Shown here: positions 12,598 through 25,568 of the stretch, piece by piece
Position numbering within the stretch: the first letter of the stretch is position 1
Layout: each line of letters starts with the position of its first letter
Assembly (NCBI GenBank): GCA_033064195.1
Contig: JARBJD010000007.1
Coordinates: 310,001-374,000, forward strand
DNA from: Blattamonas nauphoetae
Lineage: Eukaryota; Preaxostyla; Oxymonadida
Length of the DNA stretch: 64,000 nucleotides
Direction: 5' to 3'
The notes under the pieces: generated by a model
Told to the model about the DNA's origin: nothing
The model's database searches: none
What the model saw: the letters and a program-made list of their open reading frames with translations, nothing else
Made by a program: the position numbers and the translations under genes

Positions 12598-13278
12598 ATG
12601 ATCCAAAATAATGTGACCGCTACAACCAAACCTGCATTTGAAACACACTATACTGCCCCGGATCGACTAGACGCATACGATCTGTGGTCAATGGTTGATC
12701 GATTCAACACTGATACAGTTGTGTTCCAGACTTGTCTCGAACTTCTCCTCGCCATTTTCATTTTTTTATCATATCGAGGAATTCTTCCTGGATGTGGTAG
12801 ATTCATGGTTGGCATCACCCATCTCTTCTTGGCCTTTTGTTTTTTCGGAATGTATGGAACAGAGCCATCCCATCTATCCATCTGTCTCCCGCTCTCTGTC
12901 ATCTGCGGCGCTCTTTTTATCTACGAAAGCATTCAGAAACGAAAAGAAATTCCAGCTACTCCAAATTCAGTACAGTCTTTTTTGTATCTCCTCTATCTTC
13001 TCTACCCTGCATCATCGTTACTACTCAATCATCATTTCCCAAAAATTATCACATATATCATGCCATGCCCAATGATCAGTCTGAGCATTGTCATGTATTC
13101 GGGTTTTCAATCACTCAATCTCTTTCTATTGTCGATACTATCAATTTTGGGACTCACAGGAATCACTGCTTTTTTTCGCAAAACATACGAGGATCTCATT
13201 ATGTTTGCGTGCGGAATCTACGGAACTTATTTATTATCAACGGAAATTCGTCACAGAATGTATGTTGAAGGCACCTGA
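12598..13278 (+). CDS. DUF6064-like multi-pass membrane protein
   Basis: Intronless frame of 226 residues with about six hydrophobic segments after a polar N-terminus. From memory of the family, it fits bacterial DUF6064 proteins. A segment with DRFNTDT followed by a hydrophobic helix stands where the family has a YN...WP.Q motif. GALFIYES matches the family's GALF..Q. HHFPKIITYIMPCP matches its G..YP....F...PCP signature, and ITAFFRKTYEDL its final AF.....QD element. Function is unknown; it probably sits in an endomembrane or the plasma membrane. The absence of an intron and the bacterial family suggest lateral acquisition, which is an inference. It is divergently arranged with the kinase-SET gene. 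Confidence 0.6.
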   Translation: MIQNNVTATTKPAFETHYTAPDRLDAYDLWSMVDRFNTDTVVFQTCLELLLAIFIFLSYRGILPGCGRFMVGITHLFLAFCFFGMYGTEPSHLSICLPLSVICGALFIYESIQKRKEIPATPNSVQSFLYLLYLLYPASSLLLNHHFPKIITYIMPCPMISLSIVMYSGFQSLNLFLLSILSILGLTGITAFFRKTYEDLIMFACGIYGTYLLSTEIRHRMYVEGT

Positions 13279-13611
13279 TCGATGTAACACTCCATTTCTT
13301 CCGGGCCCATCACGTGTGTGATCCGTTCACAATTTCGCACTAATTAATGAGATGATGCTTCTGTTCGAGCATTTTTTGTATCTTCTCATGTGTTTCTACA
13401 CTCAAAATCAACCTATGAATTGAGTATTTCCACGCCACAAGATTTATTCAAGAATGGCTTTTCTTTGTTAATTGATAAAATACCTGCATTCATGTTAATT
13501 TTTATGTTGATGATTTCAAGTCAGGAGCTCTCCACACTTTCTAGAAAAACAGTTGATCGGCCCCTCATTCAGCCTGATCGTTGGATTTGTCAAAACGTTT
13601 TCACTATTTAG
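13279..13611. other. intergenic, AT-rich
   Basis: About 330 bp between the DUF6064-like gene and the vWA gene. Only short frames are present and none resembles a known protein. A CTTTCTAG at about 13539-13546 and TATTTAG just before the start at 13612 look like splice acceptors, so a 5' UTR intron of the vWA gene is possible. Confidence 0.35.
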
Positions 13612-16600
13612 ATGAGTTCCAACCAAAATCAGCCTTCTTCTGGGTCTGGGACTGCGGAAGCAGATTCTGATGAGTTTAACGTCACCCTATCAACATTAAT
13701 TTCTCGTTCTTTGAACGGAACAGTCTGCCTTTCATGATACATGAATGAACACAAACTTTTTTCACCATCATCTCCTCATGTTTTAAGGAGAAAGATTTTA
13801 TTCTGACAGCCACTATTGCTGCTGATGAGCTGGATGATATCCAGGAACGTCGAGCTCCCGTTGATCTCATCTGCCTCGTTGATACTTCCAAATCAATGAG
13901 TACAGGAGTGTCACAACCTAATAAGGATAAACTTGGCCAAGTCATGAATTGCTTTTCGAACTTCCTCAGGTTTCTTGGCGAAGAAGATCGTCTCTCAGTC
14001 TGCATTTTCAAAATCTTCAGTCTTCATTTCCAAAACTAGATTTATCAATTTGCTCAGAGACCACAACGAATTGTTGATGCAGAATTCATGACAAAAGAAA
14101 AACGCGTTTGAACAAAAATCATCTTTCACAATTTCCAGCTCCTTGCTCTCACAAAACTCCAAAAACAAACAAACAAACCGGACGGCAGTTCAAATTTGAT
14201 GGAGGCACTTCGAGTGGCACTTGCTGACCTTGCTTCACAACCTCAGTCTCTCCTTTTCTTCTTTCTTCCTTTTTTAGATACGATGGAAGCCCAACTCGTT
14301 CTTCATCGATCTGGATTTTCAGTGATGGATTGGATACTGAAAGTCGATCTGAAAAAGATGCATCAAAACCGAATCTTCCTCCACGACAATTGAAAGACAG
14401 TGAAGTTGATAAACGAATTAGCTCACTGATTGCTGAATACGAAACCAAGATTCCAAATGGATTTACTGTCAATACCTTTGGATTTGGAGAGGATCATGAT
14501 GATCTAATCCTCTCAAGCATGGCTGAGCATGGACATGGCTGCTTCTACTTTGTCAACCTTGGAACTGGAAGAAAAACAACCATTTACAAATATTTTGCCG
14601 ATTGCATGAACAGACAACTCTCAGCCGTCATTCAAAAAGGCAAAGCTCAACTTTCAGTCTGTTCACCGTTTCTTGGACATTTTGAAATTCCTCTGCATTA
14701 TCCTATGACCTTCAATCTAATTCGCATCCTCTCCGTTCTTTTTCTGATCTCATTACCTTTGATTTTGCTCTTTCTCCTAGCTCCAATCAGGATCAATTCG
14801 ACGACACCTTCACTCGTATCATGCCACTGCAAAGCCGAACATTGCCTACATCGGCCAAATGTATTCAGGACAGCAGACCCATCTTTTCTTTGACCTCATC
14901 GCTGATACGAAAACCCTCCAGGGAACTCTCATGTTCAACTTCTCGGATCTCGTTAACGGTCAAGCAGATCAATCTGTATGCGTTACATTCCAGCAGCAAA
15001 TCCACCAAGTTCAACCAATGCCGGATGAACTTGCGGCAGAATATTCTAAAATGCGTGAAATGGTCGAAGCACTCGGACCACTTCGTGAGAAGGGTCTCCT
15101 TCAGCTCCCAGCATCTGCTGGGAAGAACCACCTCAAAATCGATCGAGCGATGAAACTGAGCGCCTGTTTGCTTTTATCTCTTCACCATTCTCCTTCATTC
15201 TTACAGATACCATCATTCGCAACAGATGCCTAAACTGGTCCTCACCATCCTTTGCAAGCCGCACAAACAAGTTCGCCGTTCGTTTAAAGGGCGAGCCAAA
15301 GCGTCAACATCTCAAAGGCAACCCCACTGCGAGATACTTCCTCCAAAAAGGAATCGATGTTGAACGAGCCTTCGGCGATCCTGAATTCCAGCAGGTGATC
15401 GAAAGTGGGATGGCCAGAATCCTCGTCTCATTCGTCTCAGAGCAACAGAAACGATATGAAACCAGTCTCCAGTTTGTTGAGAAGAGGTTGGAAGGCGAAC
15501 TTGCTGCCACTCTCACCGCGTCGGTGAAGGGTGAAGGCGGCATCCTGGAACAGCTCAAGTGCTGCTGCGTGGAAGAGTGCTCCCGACTGTTGGGCGAGAT
15601 GCAGTCCATGTGTGACGAGACCATGATCCTCAAACGAAACCTCGAAGCTGAACTCAAAAAGTCGAGGGAATACAACACCGAAATGAAAATGTTGATCCAA
15701 GTTCAGCAGGAACGAACCACAGTTCTCGAAAGACTGGCTGGAATCGCACAAAGCGCCGAAGCAGGCGAAGGAGCTGTTCGTACTCGGAACTTGAACGAGG
15801 ATGGAGGAAGCGACGAACAGAGACAAGCTCTGGCAGAAGCAAAAGCGATGGGACAGAATATCGGATCATACGTTGATTTTGATGAAATGATGCGCGAAGA
15901 GGAGGAGAGAGCCAAACGACGTGAGGCAGGATGGACGAACACTGCCGAACGGAAGAAGAGCAAGCTGGAGAAAAGGAAGAAGCAGATGGAGCAGATGGAG
16001 GAGGAACAGAGACAGATCGAGGAAGAGATGAAGCAAACAAACGAACAGATCCGTGCCCAACAGGCAGAAATCCAGAGAATGAAGGAGGAAGCGAAACAAG
16101 TCAAAGAACGAGCTTTCACAGCTCAACAACAGGAACAAATTGCTGCCATTGCTGCTGCCACCGAAGAGAAAGAACGCCTCCTTCAGGAAGAGATTGCCAA
16201 AGCTGAAGAACGACGCAAAGAAAGAGAGGCCATCCGTCAAGAAATGTTGAAAAAGGAACAAAAAGAGATCAAACAACTTCAGAAGGCCGAACAATCATTC
16301 AACAAACGCCTCGAAGAACGAGAAGAACGAATTCGACAACTCGAGAGCGAAGACGAACAGAACCAGCTTTCTCTCTCAGCTGCTCATGGAAAATTCGTCC
16401 AACGAAAACCAACAAAATCTCCACGAAACAAGAAATCTGTTGAACCAGACGATCCAACAACAGAGGAAGACCTCCGCGAATCACACATGAGCGCTAAACC
16501 ACTTCTGAAAAAGTCGACTCGGGAGGACGCTTCAAGAACATCATTCGACAGAGCCACATTTGATGGGGCAGACGATGAAGATGATGATGAAGATGAGGAC

Positions 16601-18568
16601 AACGATGCTCATGGATTCCGTGTTGGACAAAAAGGACGAGGCCAGTTTGAGCGAGACCAGGCCGTGAAGAGAAGCAAACAGCAGGGCGATAACGAACTAA
16701 TTGATGAAGAGTCAAGCGAAGGAGAGGATGAATTTGACCAGGCAATTAAAACTCGCTCACGCAACAACCAATTCGTCGAACAAGACTACAACGAGGACAC
16801 ATTCGACAACGACCAAGATGAGGAGGATTCAGTCAGCAATGAAGTGGATCCAGACCGTACACAACACGACATTGTTCCGCCAAGCACCATCAAGAAGACG
16901 AGAGCTGCAGCTCTGAAGGGAAGATCAGGGGACAGCGATGACGAGGAGGCATTGGACAGGGAGCTTGTGCCGGATGACTCGGAGGGATTGGAAATGCAGG
17001 AAACAGCCGGGAAAGAGCGCGCATTTGCAGTTGATTACGACGAGCCTGAGGATCCCATCGAAACTCCACCGCCCTTCAATTCGCAATACCTCTCGAAGCA
17101 ACAGAAGAAAACGGAGATGCGCAACGTTGTCCAAATCGAAAACGCTCCGGTTGAAGTTGCTCGAGCGGCACCTTCGACCAATCAAACCCAATCCACAGAC
17201 GAATCTTCATTTCTTTTCAAATTCATTGACAAAATCCGATATTCAACACTCGCCTCAGTCATTTTCCTTATTATATTTATCGTTGCACTTGTGTTCTTCG
17301 TCTTCCTCCTCATCGGCGGTCTCTCTCTTCTCTTCGGAGGCAAACTCATGGCCTGGCCTGGTGTCATCTCTCCCATCACCGCCGGCTCGTTCTTTGGGGT
17401 GGGCGGCCTTATCAACAAAAAGAACGCCGCCTTCCAAGTTTGGACAGCTGATCCGGCGTCATACAGTTCTGCCAAGCCGGACAAGATGATGGCAGTCGGG
17501 CCGCTGAAGGACGTGGTCGTTGGAAGTAACGCTGCCCGTAATGGATTCTCAAACACATCATACAACTCTTCATTTACAGGTCCCAACACCGACCGAAGAC
17601 ACATGCTGGAAATCACTGAGGATTCTGTCTTTGTTCACAAACTGAACGTAGCGACAATGCAACTTGACTCCAACGAATTCCCCGAAGTCATTGTCCCAAA
17701 AATCCGCAGTACATCCGACACAACCTACACGACGGTGCCGGTCAACATACTCTCACCGATCAACACCACCGCCATCAACTCAACCTCCCTCTCAACACGC
17801 ACAGCTTCAGCCACGTCTCTCACTTCTGACACTGTCACCACCACCACGCTCGTCGCAACCGGTGGAACCATCGACACTCTCAACACGAAAGTTGGAACTG
17901 TGAATAGCCTTTCTTCAACCACGGCAACCATCGATACCCTCACCGCAACAGACGCCACAATCGACACTCTCACAGCCACCGATGCTACTATCGCAAAGCT
18001 CGCAGCTCAAAACGCCGCGTTCCAACACATGACAACGCAAAATACCCTGGATGTGAACCCCACTCGTTTCTATCCCTTCAGCCTCCTCACAGAGTGGGTT
18101 TACAACAACCACTACACACAAGAACTATTTTCGGTGAATGAGAGTTTCTTCAAGACTGGAGTTCTCCTCGCCCATTGTGTTGTTGTTGCTCCAAACAATG
18201 AAATCTATGAACAGACATGCCAAATCAATGATACAGACTGTGTAATCAACTCTCGGACACATCTCCGGACCGAAACAGTAGGAGATGTCCGGAAAGTGAT
18301 CCTGTATGCCGAATGGGCCAGCGATATCAACAATACAATCTCACACAAATTGTATGGATGGTTTGCACTCACACCTGACACTGAAATCGACTTTGTAAAC
18401 CCCGTTACGGCTACCCAAAGCAACAATCTGAAAGAATTCAACTCGAACATGCATACAACTCCGATCTCTCCCCCTCTTCAGAAGGCAGAGAAAGTGAAGG
18501 AAAGACGAAACATGAAAGGAAGAAAATCTGAGGCATCAAAACATGTTGTAGGACGAAGGAGATTTTAA
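13612..18568 (+). CDS. vWA / coiled-coil / transmembrane / fibre-repeat protein
   Basis: Exons that fit are 13612-13680, 13788-13997, 14040-14105, 14139-14245 and 14278 onward; further introns lie near 14658-14778 and 15155-15206. The N-terminal half is a von Willebrand A domain with MIDAS VDTSKSMS, DRLSIYQF across a 42-bp intron, and SIWIFSDGLDT. It is followed by the beta-rich domain typical of soluble vWA proteins (IAYIGQMYSGQ). From about 15240 one long frame continues with a Glu/Gln/Arg coiled coil (15390-16380) and an acidic linear region (16400-17200). A membrane helix follows (about 17240-17340), then a C-terminal region with Thr-rich IDTLTATDAT repeats and a terminal domain. Function is unknown; a single-pass protein with a lumenal or extracellular C-terminus is likely. 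The join of the vWA part to the coiled-coil part depends on splicing near 15090-15210, and two adjacent genes remain possible. Confidence 0.55.
17855..18015 (+). repeat. Thr/Ala-rich 10-residue repeats resembling tail-fibre repeats
   Basis: Successive units of the type TATIDTLTATDATIDTLTA occur on the C-terminal side of the membrane helix. Isoleucine or leucine recurs every few residues, a spacing like that of trimeric fibre or shaft repeats in phage tail and autotransporter stalks. The similarity is one of pattern, not of proven descent. Confidence 0.5.
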
Positions 18569-18787
18569 GCAAAAAGGCAGCCCAGTTTGATTGACATTCT
18601 ATCGCTTTTTTCTTTCAGATTTATTTCTGGGACATTAGCTTCATTCCATTTCCTTGGTTCATCAATTTGACACCCGTTTTTCCGAGTTTGTATTTGAGCA
18701 GGTGTTGCTACTGTTTCCAGATGAATCCATAAAAGTTGTTGTGGTTTCGTTCAAATTCGTTTTGAAAACATCGTTGATTATTCGAAT

Positions 18788-20515
18788 ATGCATCAGAGAG
18801 ACGGTAACCACCACTTCTTTTTCATGGTTTATTCTCTTTTTTTGAACTATAGGTCGTGACTCGTCTCTCCTAGACGATTCTCGAGGATCCCAATCTCAAC
18901 ATGGGGTTCATTTCTCTCAAGACCCTTCTTTCTCCTTTATTTCTGATCCACTGCAACAAACAATGGATAGTGATCTCCTTGACGATAGTGTAGATATGAC
19001 AACAACCAATACAACAAGTAGTCTTGTCCAAGATCCCAGACGTATCCCCCAATCATATCGACAACATAATACTCCAGGATCTTCAGAGTATTCCACATCA
19101 TTGTATCAAACAGCTATTTCTGGAAAGCCAGAAGCGAGTTTGCTCACAGGTTCCACAGGAACATCATCATCATCTTATGGAAACTCTCAAACTGCAAGCC
19201 AATCGTCATCGGGGACAAATTCTCTATTTGAAACTAACAATACCGCCACTACTCTGTCTGCAACTGCGATTCCTCCAATGCAGACTGTTCGCCCAGTTCC
19301 ATCATCATCAAATGACAATGATGCTTTATTTGCTCAACCAGAGTATCACGGTGATTCTGCATTTGCACAACAAGAAATTGTTGAGCCTGCAGAGGACTCA
19401 CTCATGCATCCCCATCGTCGACTCTCATCTCCTCCGCCAATGCAAGATTTCTCCATGAACGGGCAGGATCCCTCTTTGCTCTCAAATAGTATTGGCACCT
19501 CCCCCAAACATCAGTTCAATTCATCACTGATCTCATCGTCTGGAAGAAGAAGCAGAAACTCTCCCAGACCGAGCAGTGGAACCCACAAAAGACACGAAGT
19601 GTCAAATTCTCCCACACGAACTGTGAGTTACTCAGTCACTACTCGCCAATCGGATATCGTCGCTGATTCCACCGACAATTCAGCGGACGATGACTCCTCG
19701 AGCGAGCATACACCTGCACAGAATCCCCTCAACGAGTTCTTCCCAGAGAGAGACGATGCAGACGAGACTCATCTCACAACCGATTCTCCACCTAACCTCG
19801 CTCAAGCAATCAGCCATCCACCTGTTCACTCCCCTGGGAAAGCTTCACAGACACCTTCGACGATAATCCAACGCCAATCGCCACACACTCAAACACCACC
19901 GTTTCCATCCCCAAGTTCCAATCCATCCACAACTCGCATACCACCTTCACCAGCCCAATATCCTCCTCCAACCTCTCCGTACAATCCAACTTCAACCCAA
20001 ATCCCTTCACCAGTTGTTGAACAGCTCTTCATCCCGGCTTCCATGTCATCCACCAGCGAGCGTCAACCCTTTCAATCACCAAGTCAACAACCAGAAGACA
20101 CTCATCGGTCAAGTCGACCATCATCGTCTCATTCGAGACACTCCTCACACTCACAGCAAACATCTTCACAGCCCCGCACAGTCTTTACCTCATCTCAGCC
20201 TTCCCAGTCATCTCAAGCTCCGTTGACGATTCCTCCATTTCCTTCCCAACAGTTCACTGATCGGTCAATCACATCTGCATCGTCACTGGATACACCGCCG
20301 TCTGCTATCACTCCACCACAATCCATCCAACAGGAACCTCTCTTGGATTCATCCCGACACTCAGACTCTCTTCAAAACCCAACTCCATCATTGCAGGGAA
20401 CACGGACATCTCTGACACCAGCCCAATACCCAATCCATCACACGAAATTCTCCATCCAAAACACTCCAAACGGTGTTGTTCCCCCAGTCGTCCCACTTCG
20501 AACATACCCCAACAC

Positions 20516-20546
<31 letters not shown>

Positions 20547-23507
20547 ACACCAACAACATTCAGTCTGGATCAATCCCAATCACCATTTCAGAGGACCTCC
20601 CAACCTCAACCTGAAACGCGTTCTTTCAGTCCCCATCGGTATCACCCTGGACAACCAAATCAAAACACAGTCACAACACAACCAACTCGACCTGCACAGG
20701 TCATTCCACCATTCCCCGATCAAACCCTTCCAACCGTTCGGATGTACCAAACGCCTCCATCGCTCATCTCAACTCGTCAGCCCGAGATACCACCAACACC
20801 TCACTCGCCAAGCTTTTCACAACAGACTCAGTCGCCTCATCTCCCTCCACAGAGGTCCTCCTTCTCACAGACACAACCCATCGCTTCAGTCGTTTTCCCT
20901 GTCAAACCATCTTCACACACGCAACCAATACACATTCAAACATCCCCATACACGCAAAGCCAAACACAAACTGTGCAACCAACACCCAACAGCTCACTTC
21001 ATACAATGTCTCTTCATACACAACCATCGCCAGGAGGATACACACTCAAACAGTCTCCCATTTCACAGCAAACACAGTCATCATCCCATTCCTCATCTTT
21101 CCTCCTGACAACCTCGAAGCTTCTGAGCCAACCTCTCCCGGAACACTTCCCTCCCACGCCAGACACGTTTGATCTCCATCCCACTTCGCCATCACTCCCA
21201 TCTCAGAATTCCACATCTGTCCAGACCAGCACAGATTCAACGCCACCAGACAACGCCAAGCTCACTGCTCAATCTCCCGTCGTTTCAATGGAGAAGCCAC
21301 AGTCTGCGATTACTACACCAGCTTATCAGCCACCCCAACAGCTCCCTGCCCCACCCCCTCCCCCAACAGGAAAACGGTCAAAGAAGAACAAAAAACGGAG
21401 AAAAGATGATTCTGACTCGTCGGATTCCTCGGATTCAACAAACACATCTTCTTCTTCTTCATCATCATCAGACTCTGAGAAGAAGAAGAAGAGAAAGCAC
21501 AAATCGAAGAAAAGGAAGTCCAAAAGCCCGCATCCGACCTCATCGGCAACATATGCACCTCTCTCCTTCGCATACAACTATCCCTTCACGACCCCTTTCT
21601 GTTCCTGCTTCAACAACCTTCCTCACGGAGCGATTTGTCCCAATTGTGGGCGAGTCAAGTCACCATTCATCAAGAATCTTGATGCCGAACGAGCGTTTCC
21701 ACCAGAAGTCTATGCAAACCCACAAAAATACCTTTTCCAACAACCTGAACCATCCCAGAGTCGACCTCTCGAGACAGTTTCTGATGACGATGAGTATGAA
21801 CGAGGGAGACAACCATCACACAAAGAGTTGGATTCAAAAGCAGTCCACCTCAAGAAAAAGAAGAAAGGGTCGAAACCAAAAGGAACAAAGAAGATCCAGC
21901 GACCGATTATCACAATGAAAGCTCTCGCCGAACTCATCCCGTCACCATCTGTCCACACAGAAGTGAAAAGCAACCATGCAAAATGGATCGAAGGAGACGG
22001 AGAGGATGCTGTCGGATCAATCTCGACAACCACAATTCGATCAGAACCTTCTGATTTGATTCAACAGTCTGATCTCACACAACCATCTCTCTCACACCAC
22101 AGTGCAAACCCGAACGATAGCAGTGTCCAGCTCTCACGAAAATCACATCACTCTCAACAACTTTCGTCAGAACCAAAAAAGAAGCAAGAGGAAGAATATG
22201 CGACTGACGTTGGAGACTACGATGGATGGCTTGACCAATTTCCTTCAGCTTCTTCAGCCGATAAAGGACAATATGCATCCTTTTTTGTGAGTGCTGATTG
22301 GAAGAGACAAAACAAAATCTCTGACGATCTTGTGTGGAAGCGAAAAAAAGAGATGGAAGAGAGAATGAAAAGACGCGAAGAAGAGAGGCAAGCACGCATT
22401 CAAAGAGAACAAGTTGATCGCAACGAGGCACGGAGGGAAGAAGAGAAGAAGAAAAAAGCGAGAGCGCTTGAACGTCGAGAATATCTTGCTCAACCAAAGC
22501 CGTCTTCGAAACCAGTCCACCCGAAGAAGAAAGTTGAACAACAGCCCCGACCTAACTCAGCTCCGCGTGGGAGACAAATGAAGGAACAGCCAGAGAACAT
22601 TCCGCGCCCCCAATCTCAGAATCCACAGCAGCCTCCATCTTCGAATGAGGTCACCCACGAGACGGTCGTTGCTGAGCCAGTCACAGACGACGGATGGGAA
22701 ACGAGTAAAGAACACAACGAAATGATGGCGAACTTGTACAATGAAATGATTGCCATCAAAAAGATGCTTATTCAAAGTGGGAAGGATCAGGAAGATGAGA
22801 CAAACTCACGAACGACGTCGATGAACTCGACACTACCAGACTCTGCCTCCGCCCTCCTAAATCAGTCGGCAACGACTGAGTATGATGCTGAGAGACACAA
22901 AGACGAGATGATTCCGACTCCAATGGACGAGCAGGAACCATCCGCAATTCCGTCGGAAGGCTCCCTGGAATCTACAATTTACAGTTCTCTCCCAAACTTT
23001 TGGACTCCTCCTGTGTTTGTCAAAGATGCGAGAGATGACGAAGAGAAGCGAAAGGAAATTGCCGACAAAATTGGGGAACGACAAAGTCAAATGAAGAAAC
23101 TCCACGAAAGACTTCGATCTGAAGAAAGGGCTGAACGTGAAGAACGAGAACGGCAAGCAAAGTTGGAAAGAGACCGAAAGAAGAAAGAGTTGGAAGATCG
23201 AGTCAAGCTCAACAAACAGAAAGCGGAGCAAGAAATCGAAAAACGCGCGAACGATGTTCTCAAACGAGAAGCAAGCCGAGGAGTCAGCGCAGGACGAAGC
23301 CAAAGTGCACCTCGAGCTCGTGTCGAAAGCAGATCTCGCAGCCGAAGTGCTCCCAGACATGAACTTTCGGAGACAAAAAGGAAGAAAACGATCACTAAAA
23401 TCGTTAAAAAGAAGAAGAAAGTGAAGAAGAGTCAGAAAGAAAATTACCCACCAGGGGCAACGACTTTCAACACTGTATCACCACCTCCACCGATTCACAG
23501 GATCTAA
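18788..23507 (+). CDS. large Ser/Pro/Gln-rich protein with basic coiled-coil tail
   Basis: The main frame (18963-23507, 1514 residues) stays open upstream to an AG at 18851-18852. A 49-bp intron (18804-18852) joins it in frame to a short exon beginning MHQRD at 18788, so I prefer that start; ATG 18963 is the alternative. Residues 1-800 are low-complexity Ser/Pro/Thr/Gln with a poly-Gln run (about 20518-20546). A poly-Ser/Lys-Arg segment follows (21370-21530), then a small Cys cluster (CSCF...CPNCG, 21600-21650) that could bind zinc. Next come KKKKKGSK-type basic tracts and long Arg/Glu/Lys coiled coils (22330-22470 and 23030-23260). The very C-terminus is Arg/Ser and Lys rich. No known family was recognised. 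The composition suggests a scaffold or a nuclear or cytoskeletal protein; this is inference. Confidence 0.65.
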
Positions 23508-23761
23508 TTCTCTTTTAATTTCCTCAATTCACCCTTTACAACGTTTGTCTTTATTTCTTCTATTATCCATTCTTCTTTCTGTCAAACTAGTCTCGGAAAC
23601 AGTTACAAATGATTTCAATCTGGTTTTCACGAGTTTTCTCAACTTTTCTCATCATTCTACGCATTTTTCTCAACTAATTCTTTGAACTCAGTGAACGTGA
23701 GCACAACAATCGTTTTCGTCACGATCGCCCCGCGGTTTGCTTTTGACTTCGATTAACACAA

Positions 23762-24319
23762 ATGGATATCGGCATTGCACCAACTGATGACTCTGTGAAA
23801 AAATTCAACGATCTTAAGATGCTCCACAAGCACTACTCCATCGTCTATAAGATTGAAGGAGACAAGGATATCGTAGTTGAACACGAAATCGAAAAGGGCA
23901 AAACTTTCGCCGTATGCACATCTTTCACAGATCTGAGCTTTTCAACACATTCCTTTATTTTTTTCTCGGAAATCCTTCTCTTCACCATCTCACTTCATTC
24001 GTTTTTCATGCATTTCTCTTCATTGTGTAGGATCTGAAAGCAGCTCTCCCAAAAGACGAGCCACGCTTCATTGTCGTGAACCACGAATTCCACAAGGGTG
24101 AAGATGTTCGCCAAAAGATCTTCCTCGTTCTGTACACCCCAACTACAACAGGAATCCGAAAGAAAATGTTGTACGCTTCCTCCAAGAACACTGTCAAGAG
24201 CTCTTTCAACGGAATCCAAAACGAACTCGATGTATGCCTTTATTATTTTTTTTATCTTGTCCAAGGTCGACGAATCGTTCCGTGAGGAGGATCTCACTGA
24301 CAAGGCAACAAGAATTTAA
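23762..24319 (+). CDS. cofilin/ADF family actin-binding protein
   Basis: Binds and severs actin filaments in the cytoplasm. Exons are 23762-23911, 24031-24231 and 24266-24319, with introns of 119 and 34 bp, giving 134 residues, a normal ADF-homology length. Visible marks are the N-terminal MDIGIAPTDDSVKKF, a KHYSIVYKIEGDKD strand, PRFIVVNHEF, the family region LYTPTTTGIRKKMLYASSK (long actin-binding helix) and the ending DKATRI. The start is fixed by the expected N-terminal position of the ADF domain. The protein lacks the longer insert and nuclear-localisation element of vertebrate cofilins, as in most protists. Confidence 0.93.
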
Positions 24320-24702
24320 ACCCTCGTCATTCTTTCGTATTCTGTTCCTTTGACCTGTCTGACCTTCTCCCTGTCCCTCCGATGCCTTCCCTGCTGTCCG
24401 ACGACTTTTTCTTTGTCCGTTTCCTCAGGGTTCTCTTTCCTACTTCATTTCATAATCTTTTCCAATAAAACAGGGTCTCCCTTTTTTCCATACAATTAAA
24501 TGTCGATTAAGTGGCTAGTATCTCTGTTTTGGGCTCAGTGTCGTGAAATCTGGTGAAAACAGAATTTGAATCTTGATGACTCAACGAGTAGATAGGTTCC
24601 GACAAATGATGTCTTTCAACAAACATGTTTCACAAAGATCAATATTCTCTGCAAGGAAGGTGAAATGGAATGAAGATAGAAAAGAAATTGACATAGATTC
24701 AT
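24320..24702. other. convergent intergenic region
   Basis: About 380 bp between the 3' ends of cofilin (+) and PSF2 (-). An AATAAA-like motif at about 24464-24469 could serve polyadenylation of cofilin. A 60-codon frame at 24573-24755 overlaps the PSF2 3' end in antisense and resembles nothing known. Confidence 0.4.
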
Positions 24703-25568
24703 TCAAGACCGCAATCGCCTTTCTCCATCATCACCAATTGATGACTGTGTGGTAGAAGGTGTGTTTAATGGATTAGAATAAGAACCATGCTGTGCCCTTG
24801 CTCCAGGATTCGACGATGACGACTGATAATTCGATGAAGATGGGGTGCTTCGGAGTGTGGATAGAGGAGTTTGTGTGATTTGAGAGCCCATTTGAGCACC
24901 TCCGCGTGCAGATAAAAGTGCATCAAACACTTCCATCCCACGAGAGAGAAATAGGCGATGTGAGTTGATTTCGACTTGTGCGAGATTTTCGAACTGAAGA
25001 AATGACATCAAAAAGAACAAACAACTCTAAGTTCTTCAGCTCTCTCTATTTGTTTAATCGAAGCCTCAAGTTTTGTTTTTCTAGTGAGTTCAATGTCATG
25101 AATGAGAGATCTCAATTTCTGAGAATTCTGAAAATCTTCTGATCCTGTATCGAGTAATAACTTCGCGATTTCAGAATATCGAAACGGTAAAGTAGAAAAC
25201 TGGCCTTGAGTTTGTTCGTAATTGAGAGTTTGGATCAACGAATCTTCGCGCATCCAATCTGGGAGACATAGAGTACATTGTCGCTTCTTTCGAAGAAGTG
25301 AGGCCATCCAAAGTGGAACTTGTGTCTGCTCACCAGGTCTAAAAGGTCCATATCGACCCTATTCCGAGAAAAGAGATCATGAATCGATGAGTGAATGAAA
25401 AACCGTCACGACATCAACTTCTTCCTCTGTCCGAATAGATGGGATTATATCAACGATTTCCTCTTCTGCTAAGAACTCGATCTCTGGAAATGAGAGCTGT
25501 TCGAACTCCTGTCTCTCCTGATTGATCATCCAGGAGGGTCGATCTGTATATTTGTGAACACCTGACAT
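24703..25568 (-). CDS. PSF2: GINS complex subunit PSF2
   Basis: Subunit of the GINS tetramer of the replicative CMG helicase, acting in the nucleus at replication forks. Exons 25568-25404, 25358-25026 and 24993-24703 (introns 45 and 32 bp) encode 262 residues. Diagnostic segments are EIEFLAEEEIVDIIP, GRYGPFRPG followed by VPLWMASLLRKKRQC, LPDWM, and a KLLLDTGSEDF...LIHDIELTRKTKL helix pair, all in the same order as animal and yeast PSF2. After the conserved VEIN segment there is a Ser/Thr-rich tail of about 50 residues beyond the usual end. Confidence 0.93.
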
